From Shinella curvata (GTDB lineage: Bacteria > Pseudomonadota > Alphaproteobacteria > Rhizobiales > Rhizobiaceae), in contig NZ_JALJCJ010000008.1 in the NCBI RefSeq assembly GCF_022899935.1, forward strand, positions 209,890 to 273,889: DNA of 64,000 bases, given 5' to 3'. Position numbers and translations under genes: made by a program. Under the pieces are notes generated by a model. The model was not told the origin of the DNA. It searched no databases and worked only from the letters and a program-made list of their open reading frames with translations. Positions within the stretch are counted from its first letter, which is position 1, and each line of letters begins with the position of its first letter. Of this stretch, positions 8,966 through 16,961 are shown in pieces.

Positions 8966-10096
8966 ATGCCGTTGCAACACAAACCCATCATGGAGATGTT
9001 CGATACGGGCGTCACCGTCTTCGGTGCACCGGGACGTTATATCCAGGGCCAGGGCGCCTGGCGATTGGTGGGGGATTGCGCCGCGACGCTCGGCGCGCGC
9101 GCCGTGCTCGTCATCGACGCGACGATCCGCGACATGTTGGCCGGGCAGCTGGAGGAAAGCTGTGCAGCCGCCGGTGTCGAGCTTCAAATCCTGTCCTTTG
9201 CCGGACATCTCGGCGCGGCCACCGGCGCGGAATTGCAGGCGCAGCTCGACGGCGCGGTCGCTGCGGTGCTCGCGGCCGGTGGTGGCCGGGCGATCGATGC
9301 TGGCAAGGCGCTGGCCGAACAACTCGGCTCCGGTCTCATTACCCTGCCGACAGTCGCTTCCAACGACGCGCCGACCTCGAAGAACTTTGTGCTCTACGAG
9401 GATGGGCACCGGATGCTCGAAGTGCGCCATCTCATGCGCAACCCGGATTTCGTCATCGTCGATACTGATATCCTTTCCAAGGCGCCCAAGGCACTGTTCC
9501 GCGCTGGAATGGGCGATGCGCTCGCCAAGAAATTCGAGGCGGAAGCGTGCTTCAACAGCGGTGGGGGAACGATGTTCCTGGCGCGTTCGACGCGCCTTGC
9601 CCATCAAATCGCAGACACCTGCTACGAGACGCTGATGCGCCACGGCGCCGGCGCCTGGGCGGTGGTCGGAACGGGAAACGTCACCGAGGATTTCGATGCA
9701 GCCGTGGAGGCAATGATCCTTATGGCCGGGCTTGGCTTCGAAAGTGGCGGCCTCTCGCTGCCCCATGCGCTGACGCGCGGCATTCCGCTTCTGCCCGGTG
9801 GCGGCGACGTGTTGCACGGCATCCAGGTGGCCTGGGCACTGATCGTGCATTTCGAGGCGCTGGGTTTCGAGCCGCCGCCAGAGCTGGTACGCCTCTACAA
9901 CGTCGTCGGCCTGCCGCTGTCGTTGCAGGAAATGGGTGTCGCTGTGCCGTCGCGTGCGCAACTCGCGGCCGTCGCCGAGGCGACGCTCGCCGTACGGCAC
10001 ATCAAAAATCTGCCGTTAATCCTCGATGCCGAAGCACTGATCGACGCCATCCTCCGTGTGGAAGAGAAGGCCCCGGCGCGGAGTGCCTGCGCATGA
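8966..10096 (+). CDS. Glycerol dehydrogenase-like (GldA family) metal-dependent dehydrogenase
   Basis: A 376-residue member of the glycerol dehydrogenase branch of the iron-type alcohol dehydrogenase / dehydroquinate synthase superfamily. Visible features are the nucleotide-binding AAGGGRAIDAGKA, a TLPTVASNDAPTS segment, and metal-ligand regions GMGDALAKKFEA (Asp), LSLPHAL (His) and VLHGIQVA (His). GldA enzymes oxidise vicinal diols to hydroxyketones with NAD. The ATG at 8966 follows GCGGAGGGA. The stop overlaps the next gene start (ATGA), so the two are translationally coupled. Confidence 0.92.
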   Translation: MPLQHKPIMEMFDTGVTVFGAPGRYIQGQGAWRLVGDCAATLGARAVLVIDATIRDMLAGQLEESCAAAGVELQILSFAGHLGAATGAELQAQLDGAVAAVLAAGGGRAIDAGKALAEQLGSGLITLPTVASNDAPTSKNFVLYEDGHRMLEVRHLMRNPDFVIVDTDILSKAPKALFRAGMGDALAKKFEAEACFNSGGGTMFLARSTRLAHQIADTCYETLMRHGAGAWAVVGTGNVTEDFDAAVEAMILMAGLGFESGGLSLPHALTRGIPLLPGGGDVLHGIQVAWALIVHFEALGFEPPPELVRLYNVVGLPLSLQEMGVAVPSRAQLAAVAEATLAVRHIKNLPLILDAEALIDAILRVEEKAPARSACA

Positions 10097-10788
10097 CCGC
10101 CCCGCTTGCGCTCATCACCGGTGGTGGCACCGGTATCGGCCGCGCTACGGCCGAACGTCTCCTTTCGGAAGGTTGGAGGGTCATTGCCGTCGGTTTAGAC
10201 TGCGACGACGATCTGCCGCCGGCTATCCGCTTTCATCGGGCCGATGTCACCGATACGGCCGCCATCCTTCCCGCGCTGGCCGGTGAGACGGATTTGCACG
10301 GCTTTGTCCATTGCGCGGGTATTCTGCGTCATGAGCGGGAATGGCAGACCGCCGATTTCGATGCGGTGATGCAGGTCAATGTCAGCGCCGGCTTTGCGCT
10401 CGCAAATGCCCTCCTGCCGCGGCTGGAAACAGTGGGTGGCGCGATCGTCATGCTCGCCTCGATGTGGGCGATATTCGGCTCCGCCGGTGCGCCGGCCTAT
10501 ACGGCGAGCAAAGGCGCGGTCGCCGCTCTTGCGCGCTCGATGGCCGTTGCCTGGGCACCGAAGGGGATCCGGGTGAATTCCGTGGCGCCGGGTTGGGTGG
10601 AGACTCGCATGTCGGCGCGGGCGCGATCGGACAGCGAGCGCGCCCAGCGCATCAACGGCCGCATCCCGATGGGTCGCTGGGCGCAGCCGTCCGAGGTCGC
10701 CTCGGTCATCCGCTTCTTGCTGTCGCCTGATGCAGCCTATGTCACGGGCACCATGCTGCCGATCGATGGCGGCTATTCTGTTTGCTGA
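10093..10788 (+). CDS. Short-chain dehydrogenase/reductase
   Basis: A 231-residue classical SDR. The cofactor motif is TGGGTGIG near the N-terminus, the active site YTASKGA (Tyr, Lys) lies centrally, and the protein ends with the usual GTMLPIDGGYSV. The start ATG at 10093 overlaps the GldA-like stop. It probably oxidises or reduces a hydroxyl in the same pathway as its neighbours. Confidence 0.93.
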   Translation: MTAPLALITGGGTGIGRATAERLLSEGWRVIAVGLDCDDDLPPAIRFHRADVTDTAAILPALAGETDLHGFVHCAGILRHEREWQTADFDAVMQVNVSAGFALANALLPRLETVGGAIVMLASMWAIFGSAGAPAYTASKGAVAALARSMAVAWAPKGIRVNSVAPGWVETRMSARARSDSERAQRINGRIPMGRWAQPSEVASVIRFLLSPDAAYVTGTMLPIDGGYSVC

Positions 10789-10800
10789 AAGGAGAATGCA

Positions 10801-11775
10801 ATGAAAGCTTGGGTCCATCACGAAACCGGCGCGCCTGGCGTTCTGCGGCTGGAAGAGCGACCGCGGCCAAAGCCAGGCAAAGGAGAGGCGCTGGTGCGCA
10901 ACCGCGCCATTGGCCTCAATCCTGTCGACTGGAAGTTCATCGAGTGGGGTCATCCGGCCTGGGAATGGCCGCACATTCCGGGCGTCGACGGCGCCGGTGA
11001 GGTGGAGGAGCTGGGCGAGGGAGTGCAGCATATCGCGTCCGGTGCTCGGGTCGCCTATCACAACGATCTCGTGCGGCCCGGTTCCTTTGCCGAATATACA
11101 GTCGTGCCGGCGCGAGCGTTGATTCCGCTGCCGGCAGCACTGCCCTTCGTCGCTGCGGCCACCATCCCGTGCCCGGCGCTAACGGCCTTCCAGGCGATCT
11201 CCAAGGTTCCGCTCGGCCCCGGCGCGCATGTCCTGGTGACCGGGGCCTCCGGTGCTGTCGGCGGCGCGCTGCTGCAGCTTGCCCGCGCTCGCGGCTGGAT
11301 CGTCCATGCCGTCTCATCCGCAGCACAAGCTGAGAGAGTGCGGCGCCTCGGTGCCGCGACCGCGACGGATTATAACCGTTCGGCCTGGCGTGAGGAAATC
11401 CAGGAAAAGACGCGTGTCCAGCCACTGCAGGCGGTCTTCGATATGGTGAGTGGCACTCACGCCACGTCGCTTGCGCCGCTGTTGACGGCAAATGGCCATC
11501 TCGTCTGCATCCAGGACCGGCAGGAACAGGCGCCACTACCGGCCTTCACGACGACGATCTCGCTGCACGAGGTCGGTCTCAACGCCATGCACAGCCATGC
11601 GGATGACCGGCAATGGGGCAATCTCGTCGCTGCCGGTGCTGCCATCGCCAAGGACATTGTCGATGGTCGATTCGATCCGCAGATCATCGAGGCCGCCGCC
11701 TTCCAGGCGTTGCCGGAAGCGCTCGACCGGCTGAAAACAGGGCCCAATCCCGGCAATCGGGTTGTCGTCGTATAG
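10801..11775 (+). CDS. Zinc-independent alcohol dehydrogenase / quinone oxidoreductase-like
   Basis: A 324-residue medium-chain dehydrogenase/reductase of the quinone oxidoreductase branch. It has a GroES-like N-terminal half and a cofactor domain with VTGASGAVGGALLQLA. The structural-zinc cysteine cluster of true alcohol dehydrogenases is absent. The ATG at 10801 follows GAAAGGAGAATGC. It is the last gene of the GldA-like operon and is followed by a strong hairpin at 11956-11990. Confidence 0.9.
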   Translation: MKAWVHHETGAPGVLRLEERPRPKPGKGEALVRNRAIGLNPVDWKFIEWGHPAWEWPHIPGVDGAGEVEELGEGVQHIASGARVAYHNDLVRPGSFAEYTVVPARALIPLPAALPFVAAATIPCPALTAFQAISKVPLGPGAHVLVTGASGAVGGALLQLARARGWIVHAVSSAAQAERVRRLGAATATDYNRSAWREEIQEKTRVQPLQAVFDMVSGTHATSLAPLLTANGHLVCIQDRQEQAPLPAFTTTISLHEVGLNAMHSHADDRQWGNLVAAGAAIAKDIVDGRFDPQIIEAAAFQALPEALDRLKTGPNPGNRVVVV

Positions 11776-11955
11776 CGACGCGTGAGATTGCTACCCCTGC
11801 TATAAATCGGGATCTATTGCAGGTCTATCAACGCGAGATTGGATCTATGCACCATCCAGGCGGAGGTATAGAAGAACACTGGAAAGGTGATGCTCCACAT
11901 AAATTGATGATGGGCGCCAACAATCCGATTCCCTTCAACAGATAATTTAGCTCGT

Positions 11956-11990
11956 TTATGAGCGCGCCTACCTAACAGGCGCGCTCATAA
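11956..11990. terminator. Strong hairpin, probable bidirectional terminator
   Basis: A perfect 13-bp stem (TTATGAGCGCGCC with its complement) around a nine-base loop. It lies between the end of the first cluster and the convergent remnant of a carboxymuconolactone-decarboxylase-like gene. The U-tract is interrupted. Confidence 0.55.
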
Positions 11991-11996
11991 TCTTCA

Positions 11997-12213
11997 TCAT
12001 TTCTGCGGACGGCTCGCGATCGCATCGAAGAGACGAGCCGAGTACCTCAATGCCGCTCCTTCGTTCAGCGCAACGGCGACACCCAGCGCCTCCGCGATCT
12101 CGCCTTCAGTCGCACCGAGTTCAACGGCCTTCTTTGCGTGGACGGCGATGCAGCCGTTGCAACGGTGGTGACCGCCACAGCCAGAGCGATGATCTCGTGG
12201 ATGCTGCCGTCGG
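11997..12213 (-). pseudogene. Carboxymuconolactone decarboxylase-like gene remnant, frameshifted
   Basis: Read on the minus strand, the sequence encodes IHEIIALAVAVTT in one frame, then RCNGCIAVHAKKA and about 45 further residues to a stop at 11997-11999 in another. Together these match the CxxC-containing C-terminal part of an AhpD/carboxymuconolactone decarboxylase-like protein. One base is missing just before the first cysteine codon (about 12160). The N-terminal half is absent; the sequence runs directly into a transporter fragment on the other strand. Confidence 0.7.
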
Positions 12214-12313
12214 TCCGATGATCGGGGGCGTATTGCTCGAGCATTTCTGCTGGGGCTCGGTCTTCCTGATCAATGTGCCGGTGATGCTCGTTGTCGCTCC
12301 TGCGCATTCGTAT
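12206..12313 (+). pseudogene. Fragment of a DHA2-type MFS drug exporter
   Basis: About 30 codons on the plus strand read VGPMIGGVLLEHFCWGSVFL and on through INVPVM, the signature of transmembrane segment 5-6 of QacA/EmrB-like exporters. No start and no rest of the protein exist on either side. It abuts the decarboxylase-like remnant, which suggests a deletion that joined the ends of two genes. Confidence 0.65.
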
Positions 12314-12356
12314 CTGTTCAAGAGCCAAAGACTAGGCCCCGTGCTACATTCGAGTG

Positions 12357-13283
12357 TTATCGTTCCGAAAGATCCCAATAAGGCGGACTGCCGAAAGCAG
12401 TGCGCAGGTGATCGGCCAGTGCCCGCAATTTGGCCGAAGGATTTCGGCCTTCGGGGTGTGCCATGTAGATGAACTCATCTTCGGGGTGCATGCCGATTTC
12501 GATGGGCAAAAGATTGCCATCCTTTATCGCCGGTCCGGCGATGAACATCGGCAGCAGGGCAATACCGAGACCGGCAATTGCCGCGTCGCGGATCATGTCG
12601 CCATTGTTGAGCCCTAGTCCCAACCGCCCATGCACAACGATGGCATCCGATCCTGGACTGCCTACGGCGGTTCGTGGAAAGCGCCAGTCGGCAACGCCGC
12701 GATTGGTATAGAAAATGCCCTTGTGGCCGGCAAGCTCATCGATCGAACGCGGCGCGCCATGCTCGGCAATGTAGTCGGGTGAGGCGCATAGAACGCGGCG
12801 ACTGGGCGCCAGCTTCCAGGCCATCAGCCTCGAGTCGATGAGAGGGCCATTGCGGATGACGGCATCGAACCCGCCCGAGCTTGCATCCACCCGGCGGTCG
12901 TCAAGATCGAGTGTCAATTCGATATGCGGATGCGCGGCCAGAAACGGATAGAGTGCCGGTCCCAGATGCATCCGCCCGAAGGTTACCGGCGCGGAGATAC
13001 GTAAGGGGCCAACCATGGCGCCGCGCCGTTCGGCCATATCTGCTGCAGCACTCTCCACATCGCCGATAATTCGCCGGGCGCGCTCCAGAAACGCACCGCC
13101 ATCTTCTGTGAGCGTCAGCCGTCGTGTCGTCCGGTGAACCAGCTTTGCGTCAAGCGCCCGCTCCAGCTCTGCCAGCCTTTCACTTACGACGGATTTTGAC
13201 TGCCGCAGCCGCCGTGCGGCCTCGCTGATCGAGCCCGCTTCGCTGATGGCAACGAATGCGGCAATGCCTTCAAGTTTCATCAT
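12357..13283 (-). CDS. LysR-family transcriptional regulator
   Basis: A 308-residue LysR-type regulator. Residues 1-60 form the winged helix-turn-helix (FVAISEAGSISEAARRL and following); residues 90-295 form the periplasmic-binding-like effector domain. The ATG at 13283 is used, with a second ATG next to it. It is divergent from the SDR gene starting at 13444, the classical arrangement for a LysR regulator and its target. The 160-base intergenic region contains TTCCGGAA-like palindromic DNA that could hold its site. The C-terminus overlaps nothing, but its 3' side is next to gene debris. Confidence 0.93.
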   Translation of the reverse strand: MMKLEGIAAFVAISEAGSISEAARRLRQSKSVVSERLAELERALDAKLVHRTTRRLTLTEDGGAFLERARRIIGDVESAAADMAERRGAMVGPLRISAPVTFGRMHLGPALYPFLAAHPHIELTLDLDDRRVDASSGGFDAVIRNGPLIDSRLMAWKLAPSRRVLCASPDYIAEHGAPRSIDELAGHKGIFYTNRGVADWRFPRTAVGSPGSDAIVVHGRLGLGLNNGDMIRDAAIAGLGIALLPMFIAGPAIKDGNLLPIEIGMHPEDEFIYMAHPEGRNPSAKLRALADHLRTAFGSPPYWDLSER

Positions 13284-13443
13284 CGTTCGGAAATTCCGGA
13301 AAATAAAACCGATATCTGCAAGCTAATCAGAACGCGAGAAAAAAACCATGTTTCCTTCAAGCAAACGGCCTGACGAAGACAGAAGATACGCCGACCGGTC
13401 TTGCCCTACCAAATAACTCATTGATCTGAAAAGGATTACCGCC

Positions 13444-14193
13444 ATGATGCGTCTCGCAAACAAAACCGCCCTGATTACCGGTGGCACCAGCGGCATTGGC
13501 CTCGAAACCGCCAAACAGTTCCTGGCTGAAGGCGCCCGCGTTGCCATCACCGGCACCAACCCCAAAACCATCGAGGCCGCTCGCGCGGAACTGGGTAACG
13601 ATGTCATGATCATCCGTGCCGATGCCAGTGACGTGAACGCACAGAACACGGTCGCCGCCGAGATAGAAACGACCTTCGGCAAGCTTGATATCGTCTTCAT
13701 CAACGCCGGTGTTGCCGATCTCCGGCCCATCGAAAACTGGGACGAAGCCGGTTTCGACCGCACCTTCGATATCAACGTCAAGGGGCCGTTCTTCCTCGTC
13801 CAGGCGCTGCTGCCGATCCTCAGTAACCCGGCCTCGATCGTGCTGAACACTTCAGTCAATGCCCATGTCGGCATGCCGACCTCGAGCGTCTATGGTGCCA
13901 GCAAGGCAGCACTGCTCTCAATGGCACGCACACTCTCCGGCGAGTTGATCGGCCGTGGTATCCGCGTCAATGCCGTCAGCCCCGGCCCGATAGCCACGCC
14001 GCTTTACGGCAAGCTCGGCCTTTCGGAAGAAGGGCTCAATGCGATGGCTGCCGGTGTGTTGGCACAGGTCCCCGCCGCCCGTTTCGGTGCCCCCTCTGAA
14101 GTCGCCAAGGCAGTGGTTTTCCTAGCGTCCGATGAAGCAAGTTTCACCGTCGGCGCCGAGTTGCAGATCGACGGTGGTATGGGTACGCTTTGA
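13444..14193 (+). CDS. Short-chain dehydrogenase/reductase
   Basis: A 249-residue classical SDR with TGGTSGIG cofactor motif, FINAG, catalytic YGASKAA and the C-terminal GAELQIDGGMGTL. The start is the ATG at 13444, about nine bases after AAAAGGA; the next codon is also ATG. It resembles glucose/3-oxoacyl reductase-like SDRs often controlled by the divergent LysR regulator found next to it. The substrate is unknown. Confidence 0.93.
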   Translation: MMRLANKTALITGGTSGIGLETAKQFLAEGARVAITGTNPKTIEAARAELGNDVMIIRADASDVNAQNTVAAEIETTFGKLDIVFINAGVADLRPIENWDEAGFDRTFDINVKGPFFLVQALLPILSNPASIVLNTSVNAHVGMPTSSVYGASKAALLSMARTLSGELIGRGIRVNAVSPGPIATPLYGKLGLSEEGLNAMAAGVLAQVPAARFGAPSEVAKAVVFLASDEASFTVGAELQIDGGMGTL

Positions 14194-14568
14194 TTGGTTT
14201 GGCACGCGAATCTGGAAGCCTGGTGAACGCCTTTCTGGGCTTCTCGCGCTCATCATCAAAGCTTTCCAGCTGTTCCATTCCGCTATACGCGGGCTCACAT
14301 CCTATCAAGAGCTTAACAGCCTCTCAAGCCATAACCTCCGGTAGATGTCGTGACTTGTGAAGCGCGGATCACGTTGGTCGCCCTACATTACCCTCCTCGT
14401 GGCGAGAGGCGCGCGCCGGATTTGCAGCTGGCTGATGACCTGCCAATCCGCGCGCGGAGCACTACGCAAAGAGACTTGGTGGTCAATGTATGGACATTCT
14501 ATCTGCTGGCGAGATAGACGAATCTCTGGATCGGCCGATATTTGGCTCGGTTTGCGGCGGTGGGAATA
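14194..14568. other. Intergenic region upstream of LacI-family regulator
   Basis: No convincing gene. It contains an imperfect GC-rich inverted repeat (arms about 14409-14421 and 14444-14455), possibly a terminator for the SDR gene or a hairpin in the regulator leader. TGTATGGACATT at 14487-14498 matches 11 of 12 bases with 15849-15860 in the promoter of the transporter operon. Confidence 0.5.
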
Positions 14569-15564
14569 GTGGCGGTAACGATCAAAGACATTGCAAGGCT
14601 CGCCGGGGTCTCGACTGCGACAGTGTCGAAGGTGCTGAACCGGAAGGATTCGGTGATTGGGGAGGAGACGCGTCAGAAGGTCCTGTCGCTGGCCCGCGAG
14701 TTGAACTATACGCCGAATTCGCTGGCCCGCTCGCTTGTGACGCGTAAGTCGCATGTCATCGGCATCATCGTTCCCGATATCCTCAATCCCTATTTCACCG
14801 AGCTGGTGCGGGCGTGCGACGATGCGGCGCGCCTGCGTGGCTATACGACGCTCGTCTGTAATTCCGAGGGCATAGCGGAGATCGAGACGGCGCATCTGGC
14901 CTCCTTCGGGGGACACCGCGTCGATGGCATCCTGCTCGCGGCCAGTGACGTCATACCCGATACGGAGCTTCTGGACGCCTTGTGTATACCCGTCGTCTGC
15001 ATGGATCGGGAGATCGGGCCGGTGGCGCGGCTCGTTACGACGGTCGATACGGATTATCGCAGCGGCGCGTTTCAGGCGACCCGCCACCTGATCGAAAAGG
15101 GCCACACCCGCATTGCCTTCCTTAGCGGTGCGCCGCACCGGTCGAATACGCAAATCCGCCTTTCGGGATATAAGGATGCACTCGCGCAAGCCGGCATTGC
15201 CTTCGATCCCGAGCTGATCCGTTGCAAGGAGTTCCAGCACCGGTTCGGTCATCAGGCGACGCTGGACCTGCTGAAGCGAACCGATTTCACGGCAATCTGC
15301 TGCATGAACGACATGCTGGCGATCGGCGCGATGGTGGCCCTGCGCGAGCGTGGCCGGCGCGTGCCGGAAGACTGTGCCGTTATCGGCTTCGACAATATCT
15401 ATCTTTCTCCGCTGCTGGAGCATCCGCTCTCGACCGTGGACCGGCGCATTGCTCATTCGGCCCGTGTCGCGACGACTGCCCTCATCGATTTCCTCGATGA
15501 TCCGAACCGCAAGGTCGAAGCCATCACGATCATGCCCACGGTCGTCAGCCGCACCACGACTTAG
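14569..15564 (+). CDS. LacI-family transcriptional regulator
   Basis: A 331-residue LacI/GalR regulator. The N-terminal helix-turn-helix is TIKDIARLAGVSTATVSKVL, followed by the hinge region (LNYTPNSLAR) and a ribose-binding-protein-like effector domain from IGIIVPDILNPYF onward. A GTG at 14569 is the best start because the HTH begins directly after it; a TTG at 14542 would add nine residues not expected in the family. It is upstream of and co-directional with the nucleoside-type importer and probably regulates it. Confidence 0.9.
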   Translation: MAVTIKDIARLAGVSTATVSKVLNRKDSVIGEETRQKVLSLARELNYTPNSLARSLVTRKSHVIGIIVPDILNPYFTELVRACDDAARLRGYTTLVCNSEGIAEIETAHLASFGGHRVDGILLAASDVIPDTELLDALCIPVVCMDREIGPVARLVTTVDTDYRSGAFQATRHLIEKGHTRIAFLSGAPHRSNTQIRLSGYKDALAQAGIAFDPELIRCKEFQHRFGHQATLDLLKRTDFTAICCMNDMLAIGAMVALRERGRRVPEDCAVIGFDNIYLSPLLEHPLSTVDRRIAHSARVATTALIDFLDDPNRKVEAITIMPTVVSRTTT

Positions 15565-15761
15565 GAGCGATCGATATTCAGGCCGTGCCGGCCTGCATAT
15601 GGCACCTTCCTATTCAGGTGCGTCGATCACTCCCGGCGGACGCTAGTTCTTGTGCTGGCTCAACTTATTTCGCTTCCGCTGAAATGGGCCGGATTCCTCA
15701 TGACGTCGACGTTATTTTAGCTCACGCTACGAGAGACCTTGACGCCTTTGGTGTCGCCAAA

Positions 15762-15794
15762 GTACACGTTTACCTGCGTTTAGGTACACGTTTA
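15762..15794 (+). repeat. Direct repeat of GTACACGTTTA, two copies
   Basis: The 11-mer GTACACGTTTA occurs at 15762-15772 and 15784-15794, a 22-base period (two helical turns). It lies 28 to 50 bases upstream of the -35 box, a typical location for a pair of activator-binding sites on one face of the DNA. Confidence 0.6.
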
Positions 15795-15821
15795 ACTGAC
15801 CTCAAATCGGCGGGATTGCTC

Positions 15822-15860
15822 TTGACAGCGAACAGTCCAGCTGTAATTTGTATAGACATT
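15822..15860 (+). promoter_or_regulatory. Promoter with overlapping operator for BMP transporter operon
   Basis: TTGACA at 15822-15827 with TAATTT at 15844-15849 (16-base spacer) is a good sigma-70-type promoter. Overlapping and following the -10 is TGTATAGACATT (15849-15860), which contains the GTATAGAC core known for HutC-type GntR regulators and is nearly repeated at 14487-14498. Which protein binds it is unknown. Confidence 0.55.
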
Positions 15861-15906
15861 AGGATCGGTCTCGCCGGGCGACACGCTTCGGCTTCCAGGG
15901 AGGGAA

Positions 15907-16902
15907 ATGACAATGCTGAAACATCTTATGGTGACGGTTGCCTTGGCGGCGATGACGGCGGGCGCGGCTGCTGCCGATTTCAACCCGGCAATCGTCTATG
16001 GAACGAGCGGTAAGTTCGACAAGTCGTTCAACGAGATGGCCTATACCGGCGCGGAAAAATTCAAGGCGGATACCGGTTCCAGCTACCGAGACTTCGAGGC
16101 GCAGGCCGATTCCCAGGCGGAACAAGGCATTCGCAACTTTGCAAGCCGAGGCTTCAGCCCGGTTATCGTCACGAATTTCGGTTACAAGGACCAGCTCGCC
16201 AAAGTTGCCAAGGAATTTCCCGATATCGACTTCGTGATGCTCGATGACGTGGTCGACCTTCCCAATGTCCGGTCGGTTACATTCAAGGAAGAACAGGGCT
16301 CCTACGTGGTTGGCCTGATCGCGGCCCTCTCCTCCAAGAGCAAGGCCGTTGGCTTCATCGGCGGCATGGATATCCCGATTATCCGCAAGTTCGGTTGCGG
16401 CTATGCGCAGGGCGCGTCGGCCGGCGGTGCAACCAATATCATCCGCAACATGACCGGTACGACGAACGCTGCCTTCAACGACCCGGTCAAGGGTGGTGAG
16501 ATTGCTGCGTCCCAGATGGGGCAGGGCGCGGACGTCATCTTCGCCGCTGCCGGCGGTACGGGCATCGGCGTTCTCCAGAAGGTTGCCGATTCCGGTAAAT
16601 TTGCGATCGGGGTCGATTCCAACCAGAACTATATGCACCCCGGCGTCATGCTGACCTCGATGGTCAAGCGCGTCGACGTTGCCGTCTACAATGCATTGAA
16701 GGATGCCAAGGAAGGCCAGTTCACCGGCGGCGTGCAATCGCTCGGTCTTGCTGAAAACGGCGTCGATTGGGCGTTGGACGAGCATAACCGCAGCCTGATC
16801 ACGCCGGAAGTCGAGGCGGCCGCCAAGAAAGCGAAGGACGAGATCGCCGCCGGCACCCTCAAGGTCCACGACTACATGTCGGACGACAAGTGCCCTCTCT
16901 GA
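15907..16902 (+). CDS. BMP-family ABC transporter, substrate-binding protein
   Basis: A 331-residue binding protein of the BmpA/Med (basic membrane protein) family, whose characterised members bind purine or other nucleosides. It has a Sec signal peptide cut near AAAADF (residue 22-23) and no lipobox cysteine, so it is a soluble periplasmic protein rather than a lipoprotein. Family segments include GTSGKFDKSFNEMAYTGAEK and VGLIAALSSKSKAVGFIGG. The start ATG at 15907 follows GGGAGGGAA. It begins an operon of ATPase, two permeases and nucleoside hydrolase. Confidence 0.93.
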   Translation: MTMLKHLMVTVALAAMTAGAAAADFNPAIVYGTSGKFDKSFNEMAYTGAEKFKADTGSSYRDFEAQADSQAEQGIRNFASRGFSPVIVTNFGYKDQLAKVAKEFPDIDFVMLDDVVDLPNVRSVTFKEEQGSYVVGLIAALSSKSKAVGFIGGMDIPIIRKFGCGYAQGASAGGATNIIRNMTGTTNAAFNDPVKGGEIAASQMGQGADVIFAAAGGTGIGVLQKVADSGKFAIGVDSNQNYMHPGVMLTSMVKRVDVAVYNALKDAKEGQFTGGVQSLGLAENGVDWALDEHNRSLITPEVEAAAKKAKDEIAAGTLKVHDYMSDDKCPL

Positions 16903-16910
16903 GAAATGGT

Positions 16911-16936
16911 TGGGCAGGCGTTTCTGCGTCTGCCCA
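16911..16936 (+). promoter_or_regulatory. Intercistronic hairpin after binding-protein gene
   Basis: A 10-bp stem (TGGGCAGGCG with CGTCTGCCCA, one G-U pair) around a six-base loop lies nine bases after the binding-protein stop. Such hairpins commonly protect the 3' end of binding-protein mRNA and cut read-through, so that binding protein exceeds ATPase and permease. No U-tract follows. Confidence 0.5.
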
Positions 16937-16961
16937 TCCAAAGCATAGTCTGGAGGAGGCC

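Larger units (their letters stand above)
15565..15906. other. Regulatory intergenic region before BMP transporter operon
   Basis: No gene is seen. The right half holds a direct repeat (15762-15794), a sigma-70-like promoter and a shared 12-base motif, each listed separately. The left half shows no recognisable element. Confidence 0.6.
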
